Source: CAZSNT01 sp964607765
GTDB lineage: Bacteria; Verrucomicrobiota; Lentisphaeria; Oligosphaerales; JABHEG01
DNA length: 50,962 nt
Assembly (NCBI GenBank): GCA_964607765.1
Contig: CAZSNT010000059.1
Location: 1-50,962, forward strand
Direction of reading: 5' to 3'
This document shows positions 18,356 through 27,305 of the stretch, piece after piece. Position 1 is the first letter of the stretch; each line of letters starts with the position of its first letter. The notes beneath the pieces were generated by a model, which worked only from the letters and a program-made list of their open reading frames with translations, had not been told where the DNA came from and ran no database searches. The translations under genes and the position numbers were made by a program.

Positions 18356-19814
18356 CCGCAGGATAGAGGCGGGTGTACCGCGCGTAGGCTTCGGTGTAGG
18401 GCACCACCCAATCGGGATCGGGCTCCACAGTATCGGCTTGGTGCAGCGACGCGGTCGCTGCAACGGCATCGCTCGCTGAGCGGAACAGACCCGTGCCGAA
18501 TCCCGCGACCACGGCTGCCCCCAGACTTGCCGTTTCCGTGAAACGCAGAGCCCGCACGGGCACGTTCAGTGCGGACGCCTTGACGCGATTCCAGAAGACG
18601 TTCTTGCTCGGGCCGCCCACCGCGATGATCTCGGAAGCGCTGAACCCGTGCTCGGATTCAAGCAGCCCGATGATCTGTTTCCATGCGAACGCGACTCCCT
18701 CGAAGACCGAGCGGCACATCTGCTCCCGTCCGCTCGTCAGAGTCAGGCCGCAGAACACGCCGCGCGCTCTCGGGTCCCACCACGGCGTGCGCTCGCCCTG
18801 CAGGTACGGCAGGAATGTGAGGCCGCCACTGCCCGGCTCGGCTGCCTCCGCCCATGCGGTCATCTGTTGCGGGGCCTGGTGCAGGATGCTGTCGCAGAAC
18901 CACTTCACTGAAGCGCCGCCCGTACTCATGGCCCCGATCGAGACCCAGAGCTCGGGCAGCACATACCGGATGTTCGCGAATACGGGGTTGGCACAAGGCC
19001 GGGCTCCGGTGAACATCAGGCAGTCCGTCGTGCCGCCGCTGCAGAACAGTTCGTGTGCCCCGAACACGCCGCCCCCCGCAGCGGACATGGGCGCGTCCCC
19101 CGCGCCGGCGACAACCGGGACACCAGTTGGAAGCCCGGCAGCCCGGGCCGCGCCGGGCGAGACGTGTCCGACCACGGTTGTCGATTCCAGCAGTGGCGGC
19201 AGCCGCTCCGGCTCCAGCCCGACCGCAGCCAACAGCTCGGGGTCCCATCGGTCCTCCGCGCCGGCGCGGACCATGCCGGACAGCGATGACCGGGTCATGT
19301 CCACGGCGAACCGGCCCGTGAGGCGGTGCAACAGGAAGGTGCTGGCTTCGCCGAATGTGTGGGCCGAGGCGAACACGTCCGGCTCGTTCTCCTTCAGCCA
19401 GAGAATTCCGGGCAGCACGCAGGTGCCGGGAGTCAGCTGGTTGCCGGTCACTCGCTCGAACCGGGCCAGGCCGATGCTGTCTGCCAAAGTCGCCACCTGC
19501 GGCACACTCCGCCGGTCACAGTACAGCAGCGCATTGCGCAGGGGCAGGCCCGCGGCGTCGAGTGGGACGAGAGCGGGGAACACCGTGCTCAGACCGATCC
19601 CCTGAACCGCGGCCATGGCGGCCGGGTGTGCCCGACGCAGCCGCAGCAGGACGGTGACCAGCGCATCCCACCATGTCTCCGGATCGCTCTCCGCCAGATC
19701 GGGCGCCGGCTGCAGGATCTGCAGCGGTTCGCGCTCCTGGAACACAGTGCCCTGCTCCGGATCAAACAGCATCACTTTGAGCGCGGACGTGCCTAGATCA
19801 ATCCCCAACAGCAT
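18336..19814 (-). CDS. xylB: FGGY-family sugar kinase, probably xylulokinase
   Basis: The 492-residue protein has the FGGY carbohydrate kinase fold. The N-terminal ATPase motif is LLGIDLGTSALKVMLFD, the second-domain glycine-rich motif is VVAGAGDAPMSAAGGGVFG, and the C-terminal motif is EIIAVGGPSKNVFWNRVKAS. The general form is closest to xylulokinases, which make xylulose 5-phosphate from xylulose and ATP. It follows the zinc alcohol dehydrogenase gene by 31 bases on the same strand, so oxidation of a polyol to a ketose and its phosphorylation could be coupled. Its end overlaps vorA on the other strand by 20 bases. Other FGGY substrates such as ribulose cannot be excluded. Confidence 0.82.
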   Translation of the reverse strand: MLLGIDLGTSALKVMLFDPEQGTVFQEREPLQILQPAPDLAESDPETWWDALVTVLLRLRRAHPAAMAAVQGIGLSTVFPALVPLDAAGLPLRNALLYCDRRSVPQVATLADSIGLARFERVTGNQLTPGTCVLPGILWLKENEPDVFASAHTFGEASTFLLHRLTGRFAVDMTRSSLSGMVRAGAEDRWDPELLAAVGLEPERLPPLLESTTVVGHVSPGAARAAGLPTGVPVVAGAGDAPMSAAGGGVFGAHELFCSGGTTDCLMFTGARPCANPVFANIRYVLPELWVSIGAMSTGGASVKWFCDSILHQAPQQMTAWAEAAEPGSGGLTFLPYLQGERTPWWDPRARGVFCGLTLTSGREQMCRSVFEGVAFAWKQIIGLLESEHGFSASEIIAVGGPSKNVFWNRVKASALNVPVRALRFTETASLGAAVVAGFGTGLFRSASDAVAATASLHQADTVEPDPDWVVPYTEAYARYTRLYPAVKELFG

Positions 19815-19845
19815 GGCGGGTGTTCCGTTATTGGTCGTTGGCCAT

Positions 19846-20862
19846 TCAGATGTTCACCACTGCCTTCCAGATACTGTCTCCGCCACACTCGAGGAGTCGG
19901 ATGGCCTCGGCCACATGATCGAGATCGAACCGATGGCTGATGATGCGGTCGACATTGATTCGGCCTGCCGCGAGGAGCTTCATCGATATCGGGAAGTCGC
20001 GGCAGAACCCGAGCGTGCCCAGGACCGTGAGTTCCTTGAACGTCGTGTTAGTCAGGTCGAACGGATCGGTTGCGTTCCCCGTCCAGCCGATCAGCATGAC
20101 CGTGCCGCCGTTCTTCACCAGTCCCACAGTCTGGGCCAACGTTGCCTGTTCGCCCACTGCCTCGATGACGACGTCGGCCATCTTGCCGCACGTGCGCTCT
20201 GACAGCACGGCGAGCGCGTCTTCGGTGTCGGGATCGATGACCACGCTGGCGCCAAGCTCCAGCGCCGCCTCGCGCTTGAATGCAACCGGCTCGATCACGA
20301 TCACGTCCGCGGCCAGGTTCCGACAGTGCTGCGTGGCGAACGATCCCATCGTGCCGCAGCCGATGATCACCACAACATCGCCTGACTGGATGGCGCAGCG
20401 CCGTACCGCGTGCAAGGCGCCGGAGCATGGCTCCAGTATGGCCGCTTCCTCAAAGCTGACGTTGTCCGGCTTGAAGTGCGCGAACTTGCCGGGAATCAGC
20501 ATGTATTCGGCAAAGGCGCCCGGTACCTGGTGGCCGATAATCTGGAGGTTTGAGCAGAAATTGTAGGTGCCCTCGAGGCAAAACGGGCACTGATCGCACG
20601 TGAAGAAGGGCTCCACGGTCACGGGTTCGCCAACCCGGCTCGGATCGACGCCGGGACCGGTCTCCGCAATAATCCCCGAGCACTCGTGTCCCAGGATGAT
20701 GGGAAACCCGATCATAGGATGCTTGCCTTGGTAGCCGTCCACGTCCGATCCGCACACCCCCACGGATTTGATCTGCACGAGGACCTCGCCGGGGTCAGGC
20801 ACAGGTCTGGGTACGTCCGTAATCTCGATCTGGCCGACGCCTGAGCAGACAGCAGCTTTCAT
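19846..20862 (-). CDS. zinc-dependent medium-chain alcohol/polyol dehydrogenase
   Basis: The 338-residue protein is a complete zinc-dependent medium-chain dehydrogenase. The catalytic-zinc ligands are C37 (GVCGSD) and H59-E60 (GHE). Four structural-zinc cysteines are at 89, 92, 95 and 103 (CDQCPFC then NFC). The Rossmann motif is GCGTMGSFATQHC near residue 165. I chose the ATG at 20860-20862, which has GGAGG 7 bases upstream; a longer frame adds only 16 unlikely residues. It is the first gene of a pair with the sugar kinase and fits a sorbitol, xylitol or arabitol dehydrogenase feeding a ketose to that kinase. The substrate is inferred from context only. Confidence 0.85.
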   Translation of the reverse strand: MKAAVCSGVGQIEITDVPRPVPDPGEVLVQIKSVGVCGSDVDGYQGKHPMIGFPIILGHECSGIIAETGPGVDPSRVGEPVTVEPFFTCDQCPFCLEGTYNFCSNLQIIGHQVPGAFAEYMLIPGKFAHFKPDNVSFEEAAILEPCSGALHAVRRCAIQSGDVVVIIGCGTMGSFATQHCRNLAADVIVIEPVAFKREAALELGASVVIDPDTEDALAVLSERTCGKMADVVIEAVGEQATLAQTVGLVKNGGTVMLIGWTGNATDPFDLTNTTFKELTVLGTLGFCRDFPISMKLLAAGRINVDRIISHRFDLDHVAEAIRLLECGGDSIWKAVVNI

Positions 20863-20910
20863 TGCGTCGCCTCCGGAAGGGGTTGGGTTAATGGACCGAG
20901 CAACCAGCAC

Positions 20911-20939
20911 AGCTTAATCACGTGTCAGGCCGAGGTCAA
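20911..20939 (-). promoter_or_regulatory. weak candidate promoter of the dehydrogenase/kinase operon
   Basis: On the minus strand TTGACC (20939-20934) matches the -35 consensus in 5 of 6 positions. A poor -10, TAAGCT (20916-20911), follows after 17 bases, and the start codon lies about 50 bases further on. The poor -10 box would fit a regulated or activator-dependent promoter, but it may be chance. Confidence 0.25.
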
Positions 20940-20985
20940 GGGCTGCCGGCTGCGTGCATCTGTCGTGGCTTCCCCGTCAGCTGCA

Positions 20986-21672
20986 TCAGGTCTCCGACAG
21001 CAGTCTGTCTTGCCACGATCCCTGCAGGCCTGGCTGTGCCAAGGCCTCGCGCAGCAGCGCCAGGAACGCGTCGCGTGCCATGTCTTCGGCACCCAAGCTG
21101 GCCAGGTGCGGCGTGGGCACCTGGCAGTCGATCAGCGAGAAACCGTGTGCCGCGAGCGCATGCACGAGTGTGATGAAGCCGCACTTGCTCGTATTCGATT
21201 CCCGACTGAACATGGACTCGCCAAAGAAGCAGCGTCCCAGTGACACACCGTAGAGCCCGCCGGCCAACTGCCCGTCGCGCCAGACTTCCACCGAGTGCGC
21301 GTGCCCGGCCTGGTGCAGCCGGTGGTAGGCATCGAGCATGTCCTGAGTGATCCACGTGTCGGGCTGCCCTGGTCGCGGGACGTCTTTGCACAGGCCGATC
21401 ACCTCGCGGAACGCGCTGTCAAACGTCACGCTGAATCTGCCTGACCTCAGGACGCGCCGCATGCTCTTCGAGACCTTGAGTTTGCCCGGAAGCAGTACAA
21501 ACCGTGGCTCCGGCGACCACCACAGGATCGGCGTGTCCTGCGAGTACCAGGGGAAGATGCCCTCACGGTAGGCGAGAAGCAGCCGCTCCACACTGAGATC
21601 CCCGCCAACCGCGAGCAGCCCATCCGGCTCCGCCAGGCAGACGGACGGAAAGACGAGTTCAGAACTGAGCAT
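20986..21672 (-). CDS. aat: leucyl/phenylalanyl-tRNA-protein transferase
   Basis: This 228-residue enzyme transfers leucine or phenylalanine from charged tRNA to N-terminal Arg or Lys of proteins, marking them for ClpAP degradation in the N-end rule pathway. Family motifs are clear: GLLAVGGDLSVERLLLAYREGIFPWYS near the N terminus, WWSPEPRFVLLP, SVEVWRDGQLAGGLYG, FFGESMFSRESNTSK and IDCQVPTPHLASLGA. I chose the ATG at 21670-21672. The frame is open 54 codons further upstream, but that extension has no family character, and the chosen start gives normal length. It diverges from the ECF sigma gene across about 220 bases. Confidence 0.93.
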   Translation of the reverse strand: MLSSELVFPSVCLAEPDGLLAVGGDLSVERLLLAYREGIFPWYSQDTPILWWSPEPRFVLLPGKLKVSKSMRRVLRSGRFSVTFDSAFREVIGLCKDVPRPGQPDTWITQDMLDAYHRLHQAGHAHSVEVWRDGQLAGGLYGVSLGRCFFGESMFSRESNTSKCGFITLVHALAAHGFSLIDCQVPTPHLASLGAEDMARDAFLALLREALAQPGLQGSWQDRLLSET

Positions 21673-21890
21673 GAACACGGGCAATGTGCTGTGACCTCGA
21701 CGTGATTCTGGTGAAGGCGGCCGGGCTTCCGGTAAGGCTACACTCGAACGACGCCAACACAAGCGCACGGCCGCACCCCGGCAACTCCTGCCTCCTGCGC
21801 CCCGCATCCGGGAAACTTGACTCTGCGTAGACAAGAACGGAAGTTGGTGACGTTGTTAAGGTAAACGTCGCAGTGGAGAGACGTCGACTG

Positions 21891-22394
21891 ATGAGCCGAG
21901 ACCAACGTTTGAGCGACTGGCTCGACGCCTATGGCTCGCGACTGCTGCTGTATGCCAGGCAGTTGACCGGAGTGACCGCGGACGCGGAGGACGCCGTGCA
22001 ACAGGCATTCATCAACGTGTGGAAGGCCGGAAAACACCGGATCCCGGACGTGAACGCCAAGCCGTTCCTGTTCAGGGCGGTCCGGAACGCGGCGATCGAC
22101 GTGGTACGGTCCCGGCAGCGTCGCGTCGAGCGCGAGGCCCGAGCGAGTGATCCGAGTACGGCACGCGACGCGCTGTTCCACACGTCCGCCGAACGCGAGC
22201 GGTGGCGTGAGGAGGTGGAAGCGGCCATGGCGCAACTCCCGGCGGAACAGCGTGAAGTCCTCGCGCTGCGCGTGTGGGGCGAGCTGACGTTCACGCAGGT
22301 TGCATCAGTGACCGGTGTGTCGCCGAACACCGCCGCGTCGCGATACCGCTACGCACTGGCAGCGCTGAAACAGCACATGAAGCGTGAGATGTGA
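21891..22394 (+). CDS. ECF-type RNA polymerase sigma factor
   Basis: The 167-residue protein has sigma region 2 (DAEDAVQQAFINVWKAG, then RNAAIDVVRSRQRR) and region 4 (LPAEQREVLALRVWGELTF, VTGVSPNTAASRYRYALAAL), with no other domains. This is the two-domain layout of extracytoplasmic-function sigma factors. I prefer the ATG at 21891 because GGAGAG lies about 10 bases upstream; an in-frame GTG at 21873 would add six residues. The next gene, 18 bases downstream, encodes a small one-helix membrane protein that fits an anti-sigma factor, and a PDZ protein follows. The operon resembles envelope-stress modules. I could not find a convincing ECF promoter of its own. Confidence 0.88.
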   Translation: MSRDQRLSDWLDAYGSRLLLYARQLTGVTADAEDAVQQAFINVWKAGKHRIPDVNAKPFLFRAVRNAAIDVVRSRQRRVEREARASDPSTARDALFHTSAERERWREEVEAAMAQLPAEQREVLALRVWGELTFTQVASVTGVSPNTAASRYRYALAALKQHMKREM

Positions 22395-22412
22395 ATTCCG
22401 ACAGGCTGACCC

Positions 22413-22976
22413 ATGCAGGACCCTGACCTGAAACAACTGGAAGAGGCGTTGCGAGAGCTGGACCCCGCCCCGCTGTCGTCGCAGCTTCGGGGCAGAATCT
22501 CTCTCTCGACGGCTCGTTCCCGGCGCGTTCCCAGCCTGCTGTTCAGTGTGTTGCGGCTTGCTGCCGCGTTGACTGTTGCCGCGCTGCTGGGGCTCGTGCT
22601 CGCTCGGCTGGCGGAGCGCGATGGGCAGCACAGAACGGTCGGGCTGTCCCAGCCGCACGACGGCGAGTCGCGTGTCGCGAACAACGCGGGACCGGCGGCT
22701 CAACTGGCAGACACTGGTCAGCTCGCGTCGGTCCACCCAGTGCCGGAGCCTCCGGCGTGGCCGGGGCGAGGGGTATACCGTCCCGTAATGGTCGGCAACG
22801 TCTTGCTCCGGCAGCGGGACGGCGGCATTGTCCAGTTGCCGGGCGAGGTCCCCGCGAGGAGAATGCACGTCCGTTTCCACGATCACGTTGAGTGGCACAA
22901 CGCGGCCACCGACGCGCGCCTCAACATGTCCCGCGTGCGGGATCACGTAGTCCTCCGTCCGCTTCAAGTCTATTGA
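22413..22976 (+). CDS. single-pass membrane protein, putative anti-sigma factor
   Basis: The 187-residue protein has a short cytoplasmic-side N-terminal region (1-45). One membrane helix follows at about 46-65 (VLRLAAALTVAALLGLVLA), then an outside domain of about 120 residues. It contains no recognisable zinc-binding anti-sigma motif (HxxxCxxC), so the assignment rests on topology and on its place between an ECF sigma gene and a PDZ protein gene. If it is an anti-sigma factor, the N-terminal 45 residues would hold the sigma factor. The function is an inference. Confidence 0.55.
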   Translation: MQDPDLKQLEEALRELDPAPLSSQLRGRISLSTARSRRVPSLLFSVLRLAAALTVAALLGLVLARLAERDGQHRTVGLSQPHDGESRVANNAGPAAQLADTGQLASVHPVPEPPAWPGRGVYRPVMVGNVLLRQRDGGIVQLPGEVPARRMHVRFHDHVEWHNAATDARLNMSRVRDHVVLRPLQVY

Positions 22977-23017
22977 GAGTCCACGTCGCATCAGCACCAG
23001 AAAGGAGACTGAGAACG

Positions 23018-23980
23018 ATGAAATCGCACCTGGTCCACTACCTTGCCGTCGTACTGGCCGCACTGGGGCCGCTCATGGCGGTGGCGGATCCCCCCGCCTC
23101 CGCAGACACGGCGAAAGCCGGGTTCCTGGGCGTGGGGGTTGAGGAGGCGTCACCCGCCTTGCGCCGCCAGCTTGGGCTGCAGCCGGGCACGGGGCTTGTC
23201 GTGGCGTTCGTCAGGCCGGGCAGCCCGGCTGCCACGGCAGGTCTGAAGGAACACGACCTGCTCGTGGACCTGCACGGCCAGCAGCTGATCACTGCAAGAC
23301 AGTTCGCCGTGCTGATCAGTAACGCGGGGCCCGGCCAGGAGGTGGAGATCACTCTCGTCCGGGAAGGCAAGCAGCAGACGCTCAGCGCGGCCCTTGGCGC
23401 CACTGAGCGCAGAGAGATCGGCAGACTGGGCGAGGGCGGCTTCGACGTCAGAGTGGGGCCGTTGCACGCCGCTGACATGATGGGCGGCTTCGGGACGGCG
23501 GCGGAGCCTGCGGTCGGCAAGGGCGGAGGGATGGACATGATGAGGCCTCGGAAGCGCCTGCCTGACGACGCCGGCCACACAATGGAGATGTTCGGGAACG
23601 TTCCGAACCAGCGTCTGCGCGAGCAGATCCGTGAGCAGATCCGGGGCGCGTTCCGACAGTCCGCGCCCAAGACTACCGTCACCGTCGCTCCCGGCGTCAG
23701 TACAGCGGTGTCGATCGTCAGCGATGTGGACGCGGTGGGAACGGGGAGTTTTACCCGCTCCGACGGTGAACACACGCTCGAAGTAACGGTCAACAACGGA
23801 CGCAAGCAGCTGGTCGCCCGGGACGCCGCCGGCAAGGTCCTGTTCGAAGGCCCCATCAACACGGAAGAGGAGCGCGCCGGCATCCCGGACGAGGTAAAGG
23901 GGAAGCTCCAGAACATGGAAGCGATCCAGGTCCATACGATTCAGGAATTCTCGGTGGATGACGTGGCGCCGGAGATGTAG
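23018..23980 (+). CDS. exported PDZ-domain protein
   Basis: The 320-residue protein has a signal peptide (HYLAVVLAALGPLMAVADPP). A PDZ domain spans about 32-130, with the carboxylate-binding loop region FLGVGVEEASPALRRQLGL and then GSPAATAGLKEHDLLVDLHG. The rest is beta-rich and unrecognised, and there is no protease domain. The ATG at 23018 has AAAGGAG 12-18 bases upstream. It is the third gene after an ECF sigma factor and a putative anti-sigma factor. A role in sensing exposed C termini of misfolded envelope proteins, as DegS and RseB partners do, is possible but not shown. The start of the next gene is 224 bases away. Confidence 0.78.
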   Translation: MKSHLVHYLAVVLAALGPLMAVADPPASADTAKAGFLGVGVEEASPALRRQLGLQPGTGLVVAFVRPGSPAATAGLKEHDLLVDLHGQQLITARQFAVLISNAGPGQEVEITLVREGKQQTLSAALGATERREIGRLGEGGFDVRVGPLHAADMMGGFGTAAEPAVGKGGGMDMMRPRKRLPDDAGHTMEMFGNVPNQRLREQIREQIRGAFRQSAPKTTVTVAPGVSTAVSIVSDVDAVGTGSFTRSDGEHTLEVTVNNGRKQLVARDAAGKVLFEGPINTEEERAGIPDEVKGKLQNMEAIQVHTIQEFSVDDVAPEM

Positions 23981-24204
23981 CCGCCGCCATCCATGCTGCA
24001 CAACCACATCACGATCACTGACATGCCACGGGTGGTTTCTGCCGGCCACCCTCGTCGCAGACCTGAGAAAAGCAAATTCCCCTTTTCTTGGCACGGCGTA
24101 TGCAGCAAGAGAGCTGACAGAACGTAGATTTGCTGCACGGTTCCGCGCGCTGACTTCCGTCATCGGCCCGCCGAGCCACAGTGCCAGTCAAGGAGAATTC
24201 GGCC

Positions 24205-27183
24205 ATGACAACCAAAGAGAGAAGAACACGACAGGCAGCACGGCCCTCCGGCGTGTTCCATCATGCCGATGTCCGCGGCACCGCCCCCACGGTCACGGGG
24301 CCGCATTGCGAGGGGTGGCCGAGCCCCAGGCACCGGCGCGCCGGGCCGCCGGGTTTCACGCTCATTCTGACTCTCGGCTTCCTTGCCGTCCTGGCCATCG
24401 CAATGCTGAGCCTTGCCCTCACGGCTCGGACGGAGCGCCGCGCCGCGGCGGTGGCGTCGCAGAGCCTCAAAGCACGCCTGTTTGCCGCATCCGGCGTGGA
24501 GCGTGCGATGGCCGTGCTGGAGAACAACTTCGCGCATGAGCTCTACCCGGGCTCTACGTTCTTCAGGCCGCCTGCCGGCCATCCGTGGCACGGGCGGGGC
24601 TACCTGCCGAGCATCAACGGTGCAGATACGCTGGGCATAACCCAGGCGCTGGCTTCTCGAGTCGGCAGCGCCGCATTCACGCCGGAGGCGGAGTTGCACC
24701 CCAACGCCGGCTGGATCCCTGTCCGTTCGTCCCGCAACATAGGAGGCGAGAACCACGATGTGCTCATCGGCCGCTACACTTATCTCGTCATTGATGAGTC
24801 GGGCAAGATCGACCCGGGCGCAGCGGTTTCGCCCGTAGCGGACGAGGATCCCGACACCCGGCTGCGTACGGGCGAGTCGCCGACCGACCTGTGTCTGGCT
24901 GACGCCGACCTGCCCCGTCCCGACATCTTCCGCCCCGACCAAGTGGAGACCGGGGCGCCGGGCCGCATGCCGCCGGATGCCCGCTGGTTTTCGGTAACCC
25001 ACATTGCCCGTGCCCTGAGGCCCGATCCCGCGGAGATGTCGGGCATCGTCAGGACACTGCATCCCTACAGCCACGACACGGAACTGTTCTGGCGCGACAG
25101 GAACGGCGACGGTCGGTGGGCTGCCGGCGAGGACGAGGAACGGACCGACCTGGCCGGCAGCCTGACAGCCGGCGACCTTTACAGTCTGTTCCTCGGCCCC
25201 GACGTGACGCAGCCGGAGGATGACTGTGCCTGGCTCAAGGAGCTGGACAGCAATCCGTGGGTGCAGGCATGGCGCGACTCGGCCGGCGCCACTCAGACTG
25301 GGATCCGACAGCGCATCGCCGCTCAGATAGCCGCCAATATCGTTGACTACGCGGACGCGGACTCCATACCTACGCCTGTGCACATCACCACTGGCGGTCA
25401 GCTCGAGCAGGGCACGTGTGACGAGGAGGGCACGTTCAGCCTCTACGGGGTCGAGAAAGCGTGGGGGATATCGGAGCTTGCCATGCGTGTGCAGGCGACC
25501 GTGGTCGTGACGACCCCTGAGCCCGGGACCTGCTCGATCGCCGGCGACCTGAACGTCAACCCCGGCAACTCGTCCAGTCACTACTTCACACTGGCCTGTC
25601 CGGGCGGCAACATCGATCGCGCCACACTCATGGACCGGGGGGCCGGATTCAGCTACAACGGCCCGGCGGGATCTGTGACGGTTCGGCCGAAAGCGCAGGG
25701 CCGTACGCTGGTCATCAACGGACAGAGCGTGGTGCTGGCCAACCAGACCTACACCATCACGTCGACCAGCATGACCGTGCATCTGCGGAACCTGAACCCG
25801 GGCGCCCGCAACTGGGCGCAGTGTATGGGGCACTGGTGGCTGCAGATTGACGCGGACAATGCGACCATCACGCCCGACCCCGGCATTCCGCCGCCCGTCC
25901 CCGTGCCGACCGCACTCAGGATCACGCCCGGCTTCAGGGGCGAGGTGTTCTTCCCTTACGAGACCGGCGCGAACGTTGCCGATCCGCCTGGCGCCCTGTC
26001 CGTCGCCTACTCGGTCATCGTGAACACGGCAACCGGCGAAACCGGAGTCGCCCAAGGCACCATGAACGTGCCGTTGGCGGGCGTTGCGGACGTAGACGGC
26101 GGCACACTGATGTACTCGGCTGACTACACCGACGCCGAGACCGAGGTTATCGTCGACGCGTTCGATCTGGACGCAACCCCGCCGGCAAACTGGTTCTCCG
26201 TGGGTGATGCACGGATCACTGCCGCAGTACTGGCAGGCGACGAGACCGGTTCCAGTGACTGCGTGCCGGTCGGGGCAGGCGGTGACGCAGGCGTGTACCT
26301 GTGCAACTGGGCCCAGTCCGGTTCATCCACGGCAAGTACCACACTCTACGCCAGTCTGCGTGCCAGCGATCCCATGGCCAACGACCGCGGCGAAAGAGAT
26401 CACGACTTTCTCGAATACTGGACGCCCTACCCCGATGCGCTCCATCTCGCCGCGGACGACCGCTCCGACATCGGAGGGTTGGATGACGATCGGGGTTACG
26501 ACTCCGCCAGCTACTGTGACGTGGCAGTGGCCAATGCACCGTTCAGCCGCCTTGGCGAACTGGGACGGGTCCACTCTTACCAACCCCTGCGTTCACTGCG
26601 TCTGTGGGCCGCACAGGACGCGGACGAAGCAGGGAACGACGGCGAGATTCTCGACCTGTTCCGGATTGGGCCTGCCGCCGTGAAACGCGGTCGGATCAAT
26701 GTCAATTCCCTCGAGTCCCCTGTCCTGGAAACGCTCTTCGCTGGGGCGACAACGGCATCGGCTGAGGCTGCTGCCGCCGCTGTGCTCAGCAAACGTGCGG
26801 CCGGTGGCACTTTCGCCAATATCGGGCAGTTGTTCGGGGGTATAGCCGGGATGTCGGGCAGCAATCCCTCCCGCGACGCCGAGGAGGAGCAAGCCGTGAC
26901 ACGCCTGGCGGAACTCGTTACGGTGCGGCAGAACTACTTCAGCGTGCTTGTGTGTGCGCAGTCGCTGCACGATGTGGGCGGAACACCCTACGACGCGGAT
27001 GGCGACGGCACGACAGAGAGCGCGGCTCGCTACGGGACGCTTGACCTGCGACGCAACACGCAGGGCGAGGTCATCGGGATGGTGGACCGCGTCCTGGCCG
27101 AGCAGAAGGTCCTGGCCGTGCTGCGCCGCGACGCCTACAGCGGCAAGACGCACATCGAGCGCTATGAGTTGCTGCCCGAGTAA
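24205..27183 (+). CDS. GspK-like giant minor pseudopilin
   Basis: The 992-residue protein has a type IV prepilin-like segment at about residues 47-75: GPPGFTLILTL followed by hydrophobic residues and ERRA. Type II secretion GspK-like regions follow (SLKARLFAASGVERAMAVL; YLVIDESGKIDPGA; GRINVNSLESPVLETLFAG; IGQLFGG). Ordinary GspK is about 300-330 residues. Here extra domains, probably beta-rich, fill about 400-800. The start ATG at 24205 has AAGGAG 10 bases upstream, which leaves an unusually long leader of about 50 residues before the cleavage-site glycine. In type II secretion GspK caps the pseudopilus tip, so a large tip protein exposed at the outer face is a reasonable guess. It stands apart from other secretion genes. 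Confidence 0.7.
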   Translation: MTTKERRTRQAARPSGVFHHADVRGTAPTVTGPHCEGWPSPRHRRAGPPGFTLILTLGFLAVLAIAMLSLALTARTERRAAAVASQSLKARLFAASGVERAMAVLENNFAHELYPGSTFFRPPAGHPWHGRGYLPSINGADTLGITQALASRVGSAAFTPEAELHPNAGWIPVRSSRNIGGENHDVLIGRYTYLVIDESGKIDPGAAVSPVADEDPDTRLRTGESPTDLCLADADLPRPDIFRPDQVETGAPGRMPPDARWFSVTHIARALRPDPAEMSGIVRTLHPYSHDTELFWRDRNGDGRWAAGEDEERTDLAGSLTAGDLYSLFLGPDVTQPEDDCAWLKELDSNPWVQAWRDSAGATQTGIRQRIAAQIAANIVDYADADSIPTPVHITTGGQLEQGTCDEEGTFSLYGVEKAWGISELAMRVQATVVVTTPEPGTCSIAGDLNVNPGNSSSHYFTLACPGGNIDRATLMDRGAGFSYNGPAGSVTVRPKAQGRTLVINGQSVVLANQTYTITSTSMTVHLRNLNPGARNWAQCMGHWWLQIDADNATITPDPGIPPPVPVPTALRITPGFRGEVFFPYETGANVADPPGALSVAYSVIVNTATGETGVAQGTMNVPLAGVADVDGGTLMYSADYTDAETEVIVDAFDLDATPPANWFSVGDARITAAVLAGDETGSSDCVPVGAGGDAGVYLCNWAQSGSSTASTTLYASLRASDPMANDRGERDHDFLEYWTPYPDALHLAADDRSDIGGLDDDRGYDSASYCDVAVANAPFSRLGELGRVHSYQPLRSLRLWAAQDADEAGNDGEILDLFRIGPAAVKRGRINVNSLESPVLETLFAGATTASAEAAAAAVLSKRAAGGTFANIGQLFGGIAGMSGSNPSRDAEEEQAVTRLAELVTVRQNYFSVLVCAQSLHDVGGTPYDADGDGTTESAARYGTLDLRRNTQGEVIGMVDRVLAEQKVLAVLRRDAYSGKTHIERYELLPE

Positions 27184-27252
27184 CCGGCTGCTTCCCTTCT
27201 TGCACACGTGCGCCGATCCGGTATTGTTGCGTTGAGCGTCCATGGATCAGGC

Positions 27253-27267
27253 GCCCCCGCAGGGGGC
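27253..27267 (+). terminator. GC-rich hairpin between the GspK-like and DUF2959 genes
   Basis: GCCCCC (27253-27258) pairs with GGGGGC (27262-27267) around a three-base loop, 70 bases after the stop of the GspK-like gene. There is no T-tract after it, so it may be a terminator, an mRNA-stability hairpin, or neither. Confidence 0.3.
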
Positions 27268-27305
27268 TGTGTGACTGCTGAAGAACGAGGCGAAAGGAAC
27301 CCGCC

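Noticed and set aside
21811..21822. GGAAACTTGACT as an ECF or sigma-70 promoter of the sigma factor gene
   Set aside because: It resembles a -35 box, but no acceptable -10 element follows at 15-18 bases.
24160..26055. 631-residue antisense frame over the GspK-like gene
   Set aside because: The sense strand has clear pseudopilin and GspK motifs. The antisense product is rich in Arg, Gly and Val without motifs.
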